Shown: one piece after another, positions 52,303 to 60,803 of the stretch
How positions within the stretch are numbered: the stretch's first letter is position 1
Layout of the letters: every line of letters begins with the position of its first letter
The notes under the pieces: generated by a model
What the model was told of the DNA's origin: nothing
Databases searched by the model: none
What the model saw: the letters and a program-made list of their open reading frames with translations, nothing else
Program-made: the position numbers and the translations under genes
Source of the DNA: Halobacteriovorax marinus
Lineage (GTDB): Bacteria > Bdellovibrionota > Bacteriovoracia > Bacteriovoracales > Bacteriovoracaceae
DNA: 64,000 bases
Reading direction: 5' to 3'
Assembly: GCA_002163155.1 (NCBI GenBank)
Contig: MAAO01000002.1
Coordinates: 124,001-188,000, forward strand

Positions 52303-52388
52303 GCTTACTTCCTTTTTTATTCTTTTAAAGATAATATCAAGAAGTATAGGATTCGAGACAATAATAGTCCACCATAAAGCTACAATTG

Positions 52389-52958
52389 ATGTACAAATTT
52401 TTTTTACTTTTCATATTACTTTTCTCTTCTTTCCACTCGCTGGGGGAGTCCTCTTTATTGGTAGAGTGGAAAAAGTATGAGAAAATTAAGTCAATAAAGT
52501 CTGACTTTAATCAAATAAAATATATTTCAAGTTTAGATATGTCCCTAACTTCTAAGGGGAAGTTGAGCTTTATCAAGCCACATTACTTTGAATGGAAGCT
52601 CGATTCTCCCGGTGGAATGAGGTTTGTTTTTGATAAGGAAATTATTTTCTTATACGAAAAAGGTAAGAAAGCTAAGAAGATTGACTCAAGTATCGTCTCT
52701 AAGAAAATGTTGTCCCCCATAAAGCACCTAAAGGGCTGGCTCAAGTTAGACCTCGCTTTCATAACGGCGAAATATTCAATTAAGAAGATAAAGGAGAGAA
52801 CTTTCGAATTTACTCCTAAAGATAAGAAACCGCTCTTTAAGAAAATACATCTCACGGTGGGGCGTAATCAGCCCATTGAAGAGATGAAGTTATTTGAACA
52901 TCATGGGGATAAAATTACATTTATTTTTAAAAACTCCCTGGTAAAGTATGAAAAGTAG
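52389..52958 (+). CDS. LolA-like outer-membrane lipoprotein carrier
   Basis: A signal peptide (to SLGES, about 20) is followed by a LolA-type fold: IKSIKSDFNQIKYISSLDMSLTSKGKLSFIKPHYFEWKLDSPG, FVFDKEIIFLYE, and TFEFTPKDKKPLFKKIHLTV. Paralogous LolA proteins occur in aryl-polyene clusters, where they are thought to carry the lipid product across the periplasm. The stop overlaps the MMPL exporter by 11 bases. A TTG three bases upstream is a possible but less likely start. Confidence 0.85.
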   Translation: MYKFFLLFILLFSSFHSLGESSLLVEWKKYEKIKSIKSDFNQIKYISSLDMSLTSKGKLSFIKPHYFEWKLDSPGGMRFVFDKEIIFLYEKGKKAKKIDSSIVSKKMLSPIKHLKGWLKLDLAFITAKYSIKKIKERTFEFTPKDKKPLFKKIHLTVGRNQPIEEMKLFEHHGDKITFIFKNSLVKYEK

Positions 52959-55062
52959 ATTCTTTCTCATTTTTCTTGTCCTAATTCTCATAAGTGGTTG
53001 CAAGAAGAATTACATCTCAACTGATCAAGATATTTTCTTTCCAAAAAATGTATCGAGCTTTATTAAAACATTTGAGTCTTTCGAACTTGGTATGTGGAAT
53101 TATGTGGTGGTGGACTCATCTGCTGATGTGGAAACTCTCTGTAGTGATCTAAAGGCAATTCAAGATACTTACTTTGAAAAACTCATGTGTGCACCGGAGC
53201 TCTCGGATCACTTGCCACTTTTACAATCTTATTTAACAGATCAATTCCATTTCAATATGGCCCCAAAAGCTTTGGAGCTCAATGAGAAATCTACTATAGA
53301 GATGAGTAAGCTTTCCTTTTTAATGGGTGAGCAGGGGCAGAAGTTATTAGAGCTCACCCGTATTGATCCTATGAACTATAAAGAACAGTTCTTTGAAAAA
53401 ATTAAGAAGCTTTCTAGTGATGATTTTAAGTGGAAGAAAGGTGTGCTCACTCATGTGAGTGATGGTCGCTCTGTTATTCCGGTACAATTCGCCTACTCAC
53501 CGAATAATTTTAAGAAAACCGATAAATTATACAAGTTATTAAAGAAGTACAACGCTGTTCTCATTGGTAGACATCAGGGCTTCTACGGCAATAGAGGGCA
53601 AATAGAGAAAGATTTAAAATTAGTGACCATGTCTACTATTGTACTAATCATTCTCTTTTTATCCTTTCTCTATTTTTACAAACTTCACTCGGTGATCTTG
53701 CTCTTTATCCCCATATCTTTTGGAGTGGTAACAGCTTGTTTATCAATCATTTCAATCTATGGAAGTATACATGGCTTAACTCTTTCTTTTGGTGTGGGAA
53801 TTGTAGGACTTAGTTTAGATTATGGAATTCATGCTCTAATGGGTGAGAACTCCAAGCGAGTTTGGTCATCAAATCTCTTTGGACTATTAACTACCGCCAT
53901 AGTGTTCATTGTTTTCTATTTTAGCCAAGTTCCACTGTTAAAGCAGATGATGCTCTTCTCTGTCATTGGTCTCGTGGTCTCATTTGTGGCCACAAAAATC
54001 TTTGTTAAAAAAATGAAAGTGAGAAGTGATTTTAAAATTGGTTTTGGAATCTCAAAGAAGTTTCTCCTAGTGGCGATGATTCCGCTTCTTTGCATTCTCT
54101 CTCTACCATTTATTCATTTAAATTTTGATTTTAATCGATTTGATTATATAGATAGTGAAGCTAAACCCGTAAGAGATTGGTTCTATAAATCGTGGAGTAA
54201 AGATAAACTATTTTTCAAACTTTATAAGAAAACGGCAATAGATAATTTATTTTTAGACTTTGATAAGACTAGAGATATTCCCATAAATAGAGAGTCTATT
54301 GCTTCCTACTTACCAAATAGTGCGATTCAAAAGAAAAACTATGCTAGCTGGCAAGAGCTCTTTCTTCTGCCAAAAAAGCAACTTGTCTCTAGTGAAAAAC
54401 TCTACGCACCTTTCTTTAATAACCTAGATGCATCCATGGAGAGTCCTCTTAAGAGGGCCAGTACTCCCAAATATTTAAAACATCTTGTTAATGAAGACTC
54501 CTATATCTCTCTGTGGTTCTCCTCTAAAGATAGCTTTGGTGAACAATTAAAAAAGAGAGTAGAAGGAATCGTCAGCTTAAGTGATATCTTTTTGAATTTT
54601 TCAAAAAACATTAGTCACGAGTTACTCATTCTCACTCCCATTACACTATTTTCGATCTTTATCATTCTACTCATTAGATATAGAAGTCTGACACACTCAT
54701 TAATGTGTCTCTTTCCCTTTGTCTTCTCTCTAGGACTTTATCTCTTAGTACAGAGGATGTTTTCATTTCCCATTTCATTTATGTCTATCATTGGGGTTTT
54801 CCTAATCTATGGACTGAGTGTGGACTATGGAATCTTCTCTACGGACTATTACAAAGACGCTGATGTTTACAAATTTGATTTAAATAGCTGTCTCTTTATC
54901 TCTTGGCTGTCATCAATTATTGGTTTCTTGCCTCTTGTACTTTGTTCTCACAATGTTCTAAGAGATCTGGGACTGGCGATAGTCATAGGCCTTGTGGGGA
55001 TTTGGTTTTCAACTTTCTATGTACTACCTTCGTTCTATACTTGGAGGAACAATGAAAATTAA
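52948..55062 (+). CDS. MMPL/RND-family lipid exporter
   Basis: The 704 residues hold about 11-12 hydrophobic helices in two groups (about 229-355 and 550-700), each following a periplasmic loop domain, as in MMPL transporters. Marks include GVGIVGLSLDYGIHALMG in the first half and YGLSVDYGIFSTDYY in the second, the paired G-x-x-x-D-Y motifs with a proton-relay Asp. It should export the lipid product over the inner membrane. It has an initial lipoprotein-like LISGC that is probably just the first helix. Genes for LolA-like and C45 proteins are translationally coupled. Confidence 0.92.
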   Translation: MKSRFFLIFLVLILISGCKKNYISTDQDIFFPKNVSSFIKTFESFELGMWNYVVVDSSADVETLCSDLKAIQDTYFEKLMCAPELSDHLPLLQSYLTDQFHFNMAPKALELNEKSTIEMSKLSFLMGEQGQKLLELTRIDPMNYKEQFFEKIKKLSSDDFKWKKGVLTHVSDGRSVIPVQFAYSPNNFKKTDKLYKLLKKYNAVLIGRHQGFYGNRGQIEKDLKLVTMSTIVLIILFLSFLYFYKLHSVILLFIPISFGVVTACLSIISIYGSIHGLTLSFGVGIVGLSLDYGIHALMGENSKRVWSSNLFGLLTTAIVFIVFYFSQVPLLKQMMLFSVIGLVVSFVATKIFVKKMKVRSDFKIGFGISKKFLLVAMIPLLCILSLPFIHLNFDFNRFDYIDSEAKPVRDWFYKSWSKDKLFFKLYKKTAIDNLFLDFDKTRDIPINRESIASYLPNSAIQKKNYASWQELFLLPKKQLVSSEKLYAPFFNNLDASMESPLKRASTPKYLKHLVNEDSYISLWFSSKDSFGEQLKKRVEGIVSLSDIFLNFSKNISHELLILTPITLFSIFIILLIRYRSLTHSLMCLFPFVFSLGLYLLVQRMFSFPISFMSIIGVFLIYGLSVDYGIFSTDYYKDADVYKFDLNSCLFISWLSSIIGFLPLVLCSHNVLRDLGLAIVIGLVGIWFSTFYVLPSFYTWRNNEN

Positions 55063-56629
55063 AGTATTTTCTAGCCTTATATTATTAACACTTTGTTTTT
55101 ACTTAATGGGATTGCATCTGGGAACAGTTGTTCCCTATGATATTAGCGATGAAGACTTAAGTGGACAGGCGTCTGAAAAAATAGAATTAGAACACGAACA
55201 TCTCTTATTACACGGATCAAGTTATAAGAGAGGTCTTGAATTTGGTAAACTCACCAAAGATAGACTACTAGATCAAGAACTCTTAATGACCGGTTATTTA
55301 AATAAGTTCATTCCTTCAAAACTAGGGCAAGAGTTGCTCTTCTTTGGCTCCATGTTGTGGTTTCAAGGACTAGATACTTTTATTGAAAAGGAATCACTCT
55401 TAGAAATGCAGGGAGTTGCTAAGAGTACACACCCTCGTTTTGATTCTTATGGAGCTCCACTTACAAGGCAACTTGCCTACCATGGTATCCACGAAGTCGG
55501 TCAGATGTTTGTAGATAGTGATAGAGGAGATATGGGATGTTTCTCTGCCATTGTTAAAGATAAAAATGATTCCTTTGTTATTGGTCGTAACTTTGACTTT
55601 GATATTGATAGCTTCTTTAGAAAGAACTTCTACTTAAAATGGAGTTTTCCAAATGACGATTCCATTTCCTACGTCTCGGTAATTTGGGCAGGAATGGTTG
55701 GAGTTGTTACAGGAGTTAATGCAAAAGGTGTCTACGTTGCCATCAATGCGGCAGGTTCTGAGGACTTTGCTCGCGTGGGAACTCCCACAACTCTCATCAT
55801 AAAAAATGTCCTGGCCAAGGCATCTACTTTAGATGAGGCAATTGAAATTATTAAAGAGAAGAAGAGTTTTATCACTGAAGTTTTTGTGGTCGGGTCCCAT
55901 CAAGGAGTGGCCGTGGTTGAGAAAACTCCAAAACGCTCTAATGTACGCTACATTAAATCAAACTCTATTGTATCTAATCACTTACTGGCAAAAGTTTTTA
56001 ATGACGACACTGTCAATAAGTATAGAAAATCGGAACTCACAACCAAACATCGTTATGATCGCGGGGTAGAGATTTTAAACAACTCAAAACTTAAAGGAGT
56101 TGATCTCGCCATATCAGTACTTAGAGATAAAAAGCTCTTTAAAGGAAGTCGTAAGCAACTAGGTCACAGAGGAGCGATTGATTCCCTTATCGCATCTCAC
56201 AGTACTATTTATGATGAAGCTAAGAATGTATTCTTTGTGAATTCAGGCCCTGGAGCTCAGGGAAAGTTCATAGGTTATGATTTAGTAAAATCATTCAAAA
56301 ATAAGAGACCGGTTGTTGTGAGTGAATATCCTAAGGATAATGATATTACACTTTCAAGATACTGGGATATTGTGAATACTTTGGAAGAGGTTAGCTCTTA
56401 TAAGAAATTATCTCTCCCTGAGAATTGTGACTTACTGGATAAGAAATTAGAGAGTGTTTTAAAGTTCAATATTTCTCACCATGACATTATGGAGTTACAT
56501 GGAAACTTTCTCTTCTCATGTAAGGGGAATTTAAATGCAGCAAAAGAGTTATGGCAGAGCGCTTTAAATGAAAAGCCACCATTTAAGCCTGTGGTAGATA
56601 GACTAAAGGGGAAACTCAATGAGAAATAG
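55052..56629 (+). CDS. C45-family autoproteolytic acyltransferase-like protein
   Basis: The ATG at 55052 follows GGAGG and overlaps the MMPL stop by 11 bases. After an N-terminal membrane segment or signal, the C45 pattern appears: LLLHGSSYKRGLEFGKL, the processing and catalytic Cys near residue 163 in GDMGCFSAIV, VIGRNFDFD, and GVVTGVNAKGVYVAINAAGS. Family members cut themselves before the Cys and then hydrolyse or transfer acyl groups. Its place in the cluster suggests transfer or release of the acyl product outside the inner membrane; this is inference. Confidence 0.87.
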   Translation: MKIKVFSSLILLTLCFYLMGLHLGTVVPYDISDEDLSGQASEKIELEHEHLLLHGSSYKRGLEFGKLTKDRLLDQELLMTGYLNKFIPSKLGQELLFFGSMLWFQGLDTFIEKESLLEMQGVAKSTHPRFDSYGAPLTRQLAYHGIHEVGQMFVDSDRGDMGCFSAIVKDKNDSFVIGRNFDFDIDSFFRKNFYLKWSFPNDDSISYVSVIWAGMVGVVTGVNAKGVYVAINAAGSEDFARVGTPTTLIIKNVLAKASTLDEAIEIIKEKKSFITEVFVVGSHQGVAVVEKTPKRSNVRYIKSNSIVSNHLLAKVFNDDTVNKYRKSELTTKHRYDRGVEILNNSKLKGVDLAISVLRDKKLFKGSRKQLGHRGAIDSLIASHSTIYDEAKNVFFVNSGPGAQGKFIGYDLVKSFKNKRPVVVSEYPKDNDITLSRYWDIVNTLEEVSSYKKLSLPENCDLLDKKLESVLKFNISHHDIMELHGNFLFSCKGNLNAAKELWQSALNEKPPFKPVVDRLKGKLNEK

Positions 56630-57122
56630 TTTAATTCTTCTCATAAGTTTTCTATTAGTCTCTTGCTCGACTCTCGTAAAGAAAGAAAAGAAGTTATTCT
56701 TAGAGGGAACATACTTTCATAAGGTGAGTATTGATATTTCTAAAGGACCTAAGTTTTCTTTTACAGGTATCAATAGAATAAGTGACTCTAAATTTAATGT
56801 GGTGGCCCTGAGTGGAATGGGAAATACATTAATTGATTATCAGCAAGACCTTAGAACAAAAGTTGAAACTCTCAGTTACGATCATAACTTCTTTCCAATT
56901 CCAAAGAAGAGGATAGAGAATCTAGTACATTTGTTACATAGAATGTATTCATTAACAGAGAGTATCTGCCAGCAAAGAACGTGTAATGACGAAGTCTACG
57001 GTTTTCATTTTAAATTTATTCGAAATGAACTGGGGCTAGTAGAAGAAATCAATATCTCAAGAGAAAATACCATGACTGTAAATGTCATCATAACAAAGTA
57101 TAAGAAAAATGAAGAAAATTAA
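56619..57122 (+). CDS. DUF3261-like lipoprotein
   Basis: A lipoprotein signal (RNSLILLISFLLVSC) precedes a beta-rich 150-residue domain with FSFTGINRISDSKFNVVALSGMGNTLIDYQQD, reminiscent of DUF3261 lipoproteins that accompany MMPL exporters in aryl-polyene clusters. The identity is from pattern and context only. It probably acts at the outer membrane with the LolA-like protein. It overlaps the C45 gene by 11 bases. Confidence 0.7.
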   Translation: MRNSLILLISFLLVSCSTLVKKEKKLFLEGTYFHKVSIDISKGPKFSFTGINRISDSKFNVVALSGMGNTLIDYQQDLRTKVETLSYDHNFFPIPKKRIENLVHLLHRMYSLTESICQQRTCNDEVYGFHFKFIRNELGLVEEINISRENTMTVNVIITKYKKNEEN

Positions 57123-57312
57123 TATCTTTCTAAATATCCTAATTTTAATTCTGTGTATTTCTACTCTGATTTTAAGAGTTGGAGGGCATAGTCCAACTCA
57201 GGTATCGAGTATCTTTGTCTATTCTATTCTTGCAGCAGGGTTGTTTTCTTGCTGGAGAACTCTAGTCCCGACTGGGCCTGTGGAGATGTTGACCAGAAAG
57301 GGAAGAAGTTAA
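57109..57312 (+). CDS. Possible small membrane protein at the end of the export operon
   Basis: The 67-codon frame begins inside the end of the DUF3261-like gene (14-base overlap) and gives two hydrophobic stretches (INIFLNILILILCISTLILR and VSSIFVYSILAAGLFS). The last third overlaps the 3' end of the minus-strand glycosyltransferase gene by 89 bases, so its tail may not be under selection. Coupling and hydrophobic pattern favour a real gene; no family was recognised. Confidence 0.45.
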   Translation: MKKINIFLNILILILCISTLILRVGGHSPTQVSSIFVYSILAAGLFSCWRTLVPTGPVEMLTRKGRS

Positions 57313-59266
57313 ACCATTGCTCAGGAGCAAATCTAGCTTTCTCTTCTAAGGCCTCTGTATAGTCATGCATAATTTCTAATAACTTCTCTTTCTTATTTTC
57401 ATTTTCTTTTAGCTCACAATCAATGGGTGGCGTAATAAAGAGATCGTACACAAGGTTTGGTCTCTTAATTCCAAAAGAAAAACAAAGAGAAGACTTCTTG
57501 GCCATGGCAATTTTAAAAGGAGTAGAGTCAAGTGCCACAAGCTTTCCACAAAATGAAATAAGTTGCACATTGTTTGAGTAAACTCTGTCTCCCATGTAGA
57601 TGACAGCTTCATTATTCGTTAGAGCTTGATTGATTTCAAAAATCGGTGCTCCCGTTGAAGTGTTTATGAAGTTGATGGCAGATTCGGAAATTTTATCCTT
57701 AGAATTCTGACCTTCTCCCGTATTGTATTCAACAATATTGTATTTAATATCTTTGAATTCTTCTTTTGGAAACATTTTAGATGCAAGCATCCAGCCTCCA
57801 ATATGAGCACCTACATGAATTTGTCCTCTTCCTTTTTGAAGAGCAATTTCAAGATTCTTATAGCCGTTCTTTCTGACTTCAAAAATTGAGAGGTCATTCT
57901 TATTAACATAGATTTTATCAATGAGAACCTTTCCTAAATTAAAGAAAGTTTTTAAGACTCTTATTTGCCTTTTTATGAAGCCTTCATTTGGAAAGAGAGT
58001 TTTAAAGTATTCATTGTGTGAGACTACTGCCTTTGGGGCAAAAATATAGAAGTAAGGGCAAATGAAGAATAGGAAAGTGTAAGCAAACTTTGGTCCAAAG
58101 TGATTTGTCATTGTTGCCATGAAGAAGTTTCCAAACTTTCCTCCACGATCTTTTCCTGTCCAAGATTTCTTTTCCCTCTTAGCAATTCCACCTTTTGCAA
58201 ATGAGAAGATAATAACCAGTCCCGCAAGAATCGACCCCAAGAGTAGGGATCCTACAATCCAAGCAGTGAGAAATTCTTCAGCTTTTTCTAAGCTGACAGC
58301 TTTAAAAGATAACTCCAAGTGAGTACCTGTTACAAAAGAGCCAAGCTTGAGTGAGATAAAGGTCCACACAGGAATGAGTGGTGGTATGGAAATTTGTGAG
58401 GCCAAGAACATAATTGAAAAATTAAGTCTAAAAACAAATGCAAAGAGTGCCAACACAAAAGCTTGTAGTCCATAAATAGGTTGCACAGCAAAGAAAACAC
58501 CTAGGGCCACTGATATGGTTCCCTTGGTTCCACCTGTATGAGTCTTAAGGAGTGACACAATAACAAGAGCGGTATTTAGCAGTGAGATTTTTACATTGTC
58601 CCAGAGCTTATCAAAGTGAGAAACTCTCTCTTCAGCTGGTGGGTAGTAAACATCAATCTCAACTTCTACCACAGTAACTTTCTTCCATAGTAAACGTATG
58701 AGAACTTCTATTTCAAAATCATATCTCTTAGTAAAGAAACTTAAGTTTTGTACATGGAATAGGGGATAACATCTAAATCCACTTTGAGAGTCTTCAATTT
58801 GAAAATCTGTTTGATACTTTACCCAGAAATTTGAAAACTTTCTTCCAAACTTTGAAGACGTTGGAACATTGTCACCCTGAAACTTTCTCTTTCCAATAAC
58901 AAGTGACCATGGATTTTTCTTAATGACTGGGAGGATATTTTTAACGTCTTCAGGCTTGTGTTGTCCATCTCCATCAATAGTGAGTAGGTGAGTGAACCTA
59001 TGTTCAAGAGCATATTTAAATGCTGATTGAATCGCTACGCCCTTTCCTAAATTCACCTCATGTCTATGAATGGAGAGTCTATTGCCTAATTCACTCTTTA
59101 TGAGTTCGTTAGAAGATTGTTCAATGAGAGTTTCTACTAATACATCTGATCCATCATCTAAAACGAGAATGGGAAGAGCCGTTGTTTTCAAACAGCCTTC
59201 GATAACTTCAAGAATAGCTTCGCTATTATTAAATGTAGGAATGCAAAGTAAGCATCTTAAAATCAT
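57224..59266 (-). CDS. GT2 glycosyltransferase - DUF2062 - LpxL-like acyltransferase fusion
   Basis: Three domains are seen in order. Residues 1-230 are a GT2 enzyme (CIPTFNNSEAILEVIEG, LVLDDGSD, TIDGDGQHKPEDV, SGFRCYP). Residues 240-350 are a DUF2062-like membrane part (GTISVALGVFFAVQPIYGLQ). Residues 390-660 look like an LpxL/HtrB acyltransferase (GRGQIHVGAHIGGWMLASKMFP, GDRVYS, PEQWFNFFPFW). In the last, the H-x-x-x-x-E/D motif reads H-I-G-G-W-M, so the acid is missing. Such fusions occur in aryl-polyene/flexirubin clusters. The start overlaps the PlsC-like stop by 4 bases. Confidence 0.9.
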   Translation of the reverse strand: MILRCLLCIPTFNNSEAILEVIEGCLKTTALPILVLDDGSDVLVETLIEQSSNELIKSELGNRLSIHRHEVNLGKGVAIQSAFKYALEHRFTHLLTIDGDGQHKPEDVKNILPVIKKNPWSLVIGKRKFQGDNVPTSSKFGRKFSNFWVKYQTDFQIEDSQSGFRCYPLFHVQNLSFFTKRYDFEIEVLIRLLWKKVTVVEVEIDVYYPPAEERVSHFDKLWDNVKISLLNTALVIVSLLKTHTGGTKGTISVALGVFFAVQPIYGLQAFVLALFAFVFRLNFSIMFLASQISIPPLIPVWTFISLKLGSFVTGTHLELSFKAVSLEKAEEFLTAWIVGSLLLGSILAGLVIIFSFAKGGIAKREKKSWTGKDRGGKFGNFFMATMTNHFGPKFAYTFLFFICPYFYIFAPKAVVSHNEYFKTLFPNEGFIKRQIRVLKTFFNLGKVLIDKIYVNKNDLSIFEVRKNGYKNLEIALQKGRGQIHVGAHIGGWMLASKMFPKEEFKDIKYNIVEYNTGEGQNSKDKISESAINFINTSTGAPIFEINQALTNNEAVIYMGDRVYSNNVQLISFCGKLVALDSTPFKIAMAKKSSLCFSFGIKRPNLVYDLFITPPIDCELKENENKKEKLLEIMHDYTEALEEKARFAPEQWFNFFPFWSTSPQAQSGLEFSSKKTTLLQE

Positions 59267-60027
59267 TTTTGTAACTCCATTAAGCTCTCTTCCATAACTC
59301 TTTTAGTATATTTACTGAGTTCCATACTAGTTCTAAACTCACTAGTATCTATGGGTTTAAGCGCCTTCACTTTAAGTTTGTTTTCAGTGAACATAGCTGA
59401 AGTTCCTCTAGGCCAAACTTTATCTGTACCATATAAAACAATGGGAACAATTTTGACTCCCTCATCTCTTGCCAGTTGAAAAGGAATGAGGCGAAACTTC
59501 TGGATCCCTTGGAAGTTTAAGGGACACCTTGTCATTTCTGGAAAAAAGAGAACACGATGTTTATATTTTATTGCTGAGCTAATTTCAAGTTTTGCTTTTT
59601 CCAGCTTCTCCACATCACCTTTTTCCATTTCAAAGTGCTTCGAGAGCCGCATTATAAGCCCTAGTACAGGGACTCTAAAGATATACGAGTTGGCGGCAGC
59701 TCTCAGAGAAAATACATTCGCAAGGAAAATGAACATATCTAAGTGCGAGCGATGATTGGCCATGAGTACAACTTTTTGACCTTTGAGTTTATTAAGTTCC
59801 TCTAAGTCTAGGAGATCAAATGATATTCCACTGAGGGAAATGTAGATAGAAATTGCTGAACGTAGGACGAAATAAAAAATATTTAAAAATGTTAAGGAAA
59901 ATTGACCTAAAATTCCAAAAAAGAAGAAGAAAGGTGATGCAATTAGAAATACAATAATTCCCAAAAGAATGAATAGTAGTAATGACAAGCGATGTTTCGC
60001 TTTGGTAGGATTATTTTCTAAAATCAT
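59263..60027 (-). CDS. PlsC-like 1-acyl-glycerol-3-phosphate acyltransferase family
   Basis: The acyltransferase motifs are present: VVLMANHRSHLDMFIF (H-x-x-x-x-D), a binding stretch FRVPVLGLIMRLSKHF, FFPEMTRCP and VPIVLYGTDKVWPRG. Two N-terminal hydrophobic helices anchor it in the membrane. It should attach the cluster's acyl chain to a lipid or phosphate-bearing acceptor, as LPLAT proteins of such clusters do. The ATG has only 29 bases to the divergent FabG gene, so the promoters overlap. Confidence 0.9.
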   Translation of the reverse strand: MILENNPTKAKHRLSLLLFILLGIIVFLIASPFFFFFGILGQFSLTFLNIFYFVLRSAISIYISLSGISFDLLDLEELNKLKGQKVVLMANHRSHLDMFIFLANVFSLRAAANSYIFRVPVLGLIMRLSKHFEMEKGDVEKLEKAKLEISSAIKYKHRVLFFPEMTRCPLNFQGIQKFRLIPFQLARDEGVKIVPIVLYGTDKVWPRGTSAMFTENKLKVKALKPIDTSEFRTSMELSKYTKRVMEESLMELQK

Positions 60028-60056
60028 TTATTCATCTTAATTTAAAGGATTTAATC

Positions 60057-60803
60057 ATGCCATTAAAAAATCATGTTGTTATTGTTACAGGTGGTTCTGC
60101 CGGAATCGGTTTTGCGGTCGCTAAGAGACTAGCGAGTGATGGTTATCATATTCTTATTAATTACAATAGTAACAAGGACGGAGCTCTTGCGTGTCAAAGT
60201 GAGATTAACGAACTTGATGGCGCTTGTAGTATTTTACAATTCAACGTGAAAGACCGTGAGCAATGTGAAAGTGCCTTAGAAGGATTTCTAGCAGAGAATC
60301 CTGATTTATCTATCTACGGACTTGTGAATAATGCCGGAATCACTCGTGATACTCTGGCAGGTCTTATGAGTGATGATGACTTTAGAGATGTTGTCGAAAC
60401 AAATATGTTTGGTAGTTTCTATTTAATGCGCTGGTGTGCCAAGAAGATGTTGCTTAAGAAGAGAGGCGCCATTGTGAATATGTCCTCTCTTTCTGGACAA
60501 GTTGGTAATGGTGGTCAATTAAATTACGCGGCCAGTAAAGCAGGAATCATAGCCATGACAAAATCTTTGGCCAATGAAGTTGGGAGAAGAGGGATTCGTG
60601 TAAATGCCGTTGCTCCTGGAATTATTGAAACAAAGATGACTGCTGAAATTCCTTTTCTTGATCAAATGAAGAAAAATATCCCTCTTAAAAGAATAGGTAA
60701 ACCTGAAGAAGTGGCCTCGGTTGTTTCATTTTTAATTTCAAATGAAGCATCTTATATGACAGGTCAAACTTTGAGTGTGAACGGGGGACTATACTTTTCA
60801 TGA
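60057..60803 (+). CDS. fabG: 3-oxoacyl-ACP reductase, FabG-like
   Basis: The SDR fold is complete: NADP-binding VTGGSAGIGFAVAKRL, LVNNAGITRD, the catalytic Ser in VNMSSLSGQVGNGG, and Tyr and Lys in YAASKAGI; the end has AVAPGIIETKMT and ASYMTGQTLSVNGG. The enzyme reduces the 3-keto group after each KS step. AAAGG precedes the ATG. The stop overlaps the next gene by 4 bases. Confidence 0.92.
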   Translation: MPLKNHVVIVTGGSAGIGFAVAKRLASDGYHILINYNSNKDGALACQSEINELDGACSILQFNVKDREQCESALEGFLAENPDLSIYGLVNNAGITRDTLAGLMSDDDFRDVVETNMFGSFYLMRWCAKKMLLKKRGAIVNMSSLSGQVGNGGQLNYAASKAGIIAMTKSLANEVGRRGIRVNAVAPGIIETKMTAEIPFLDQMKKNIPLKRIGKPEEVASVVSFLISNEASYMTGQTLSVNGGLYFS

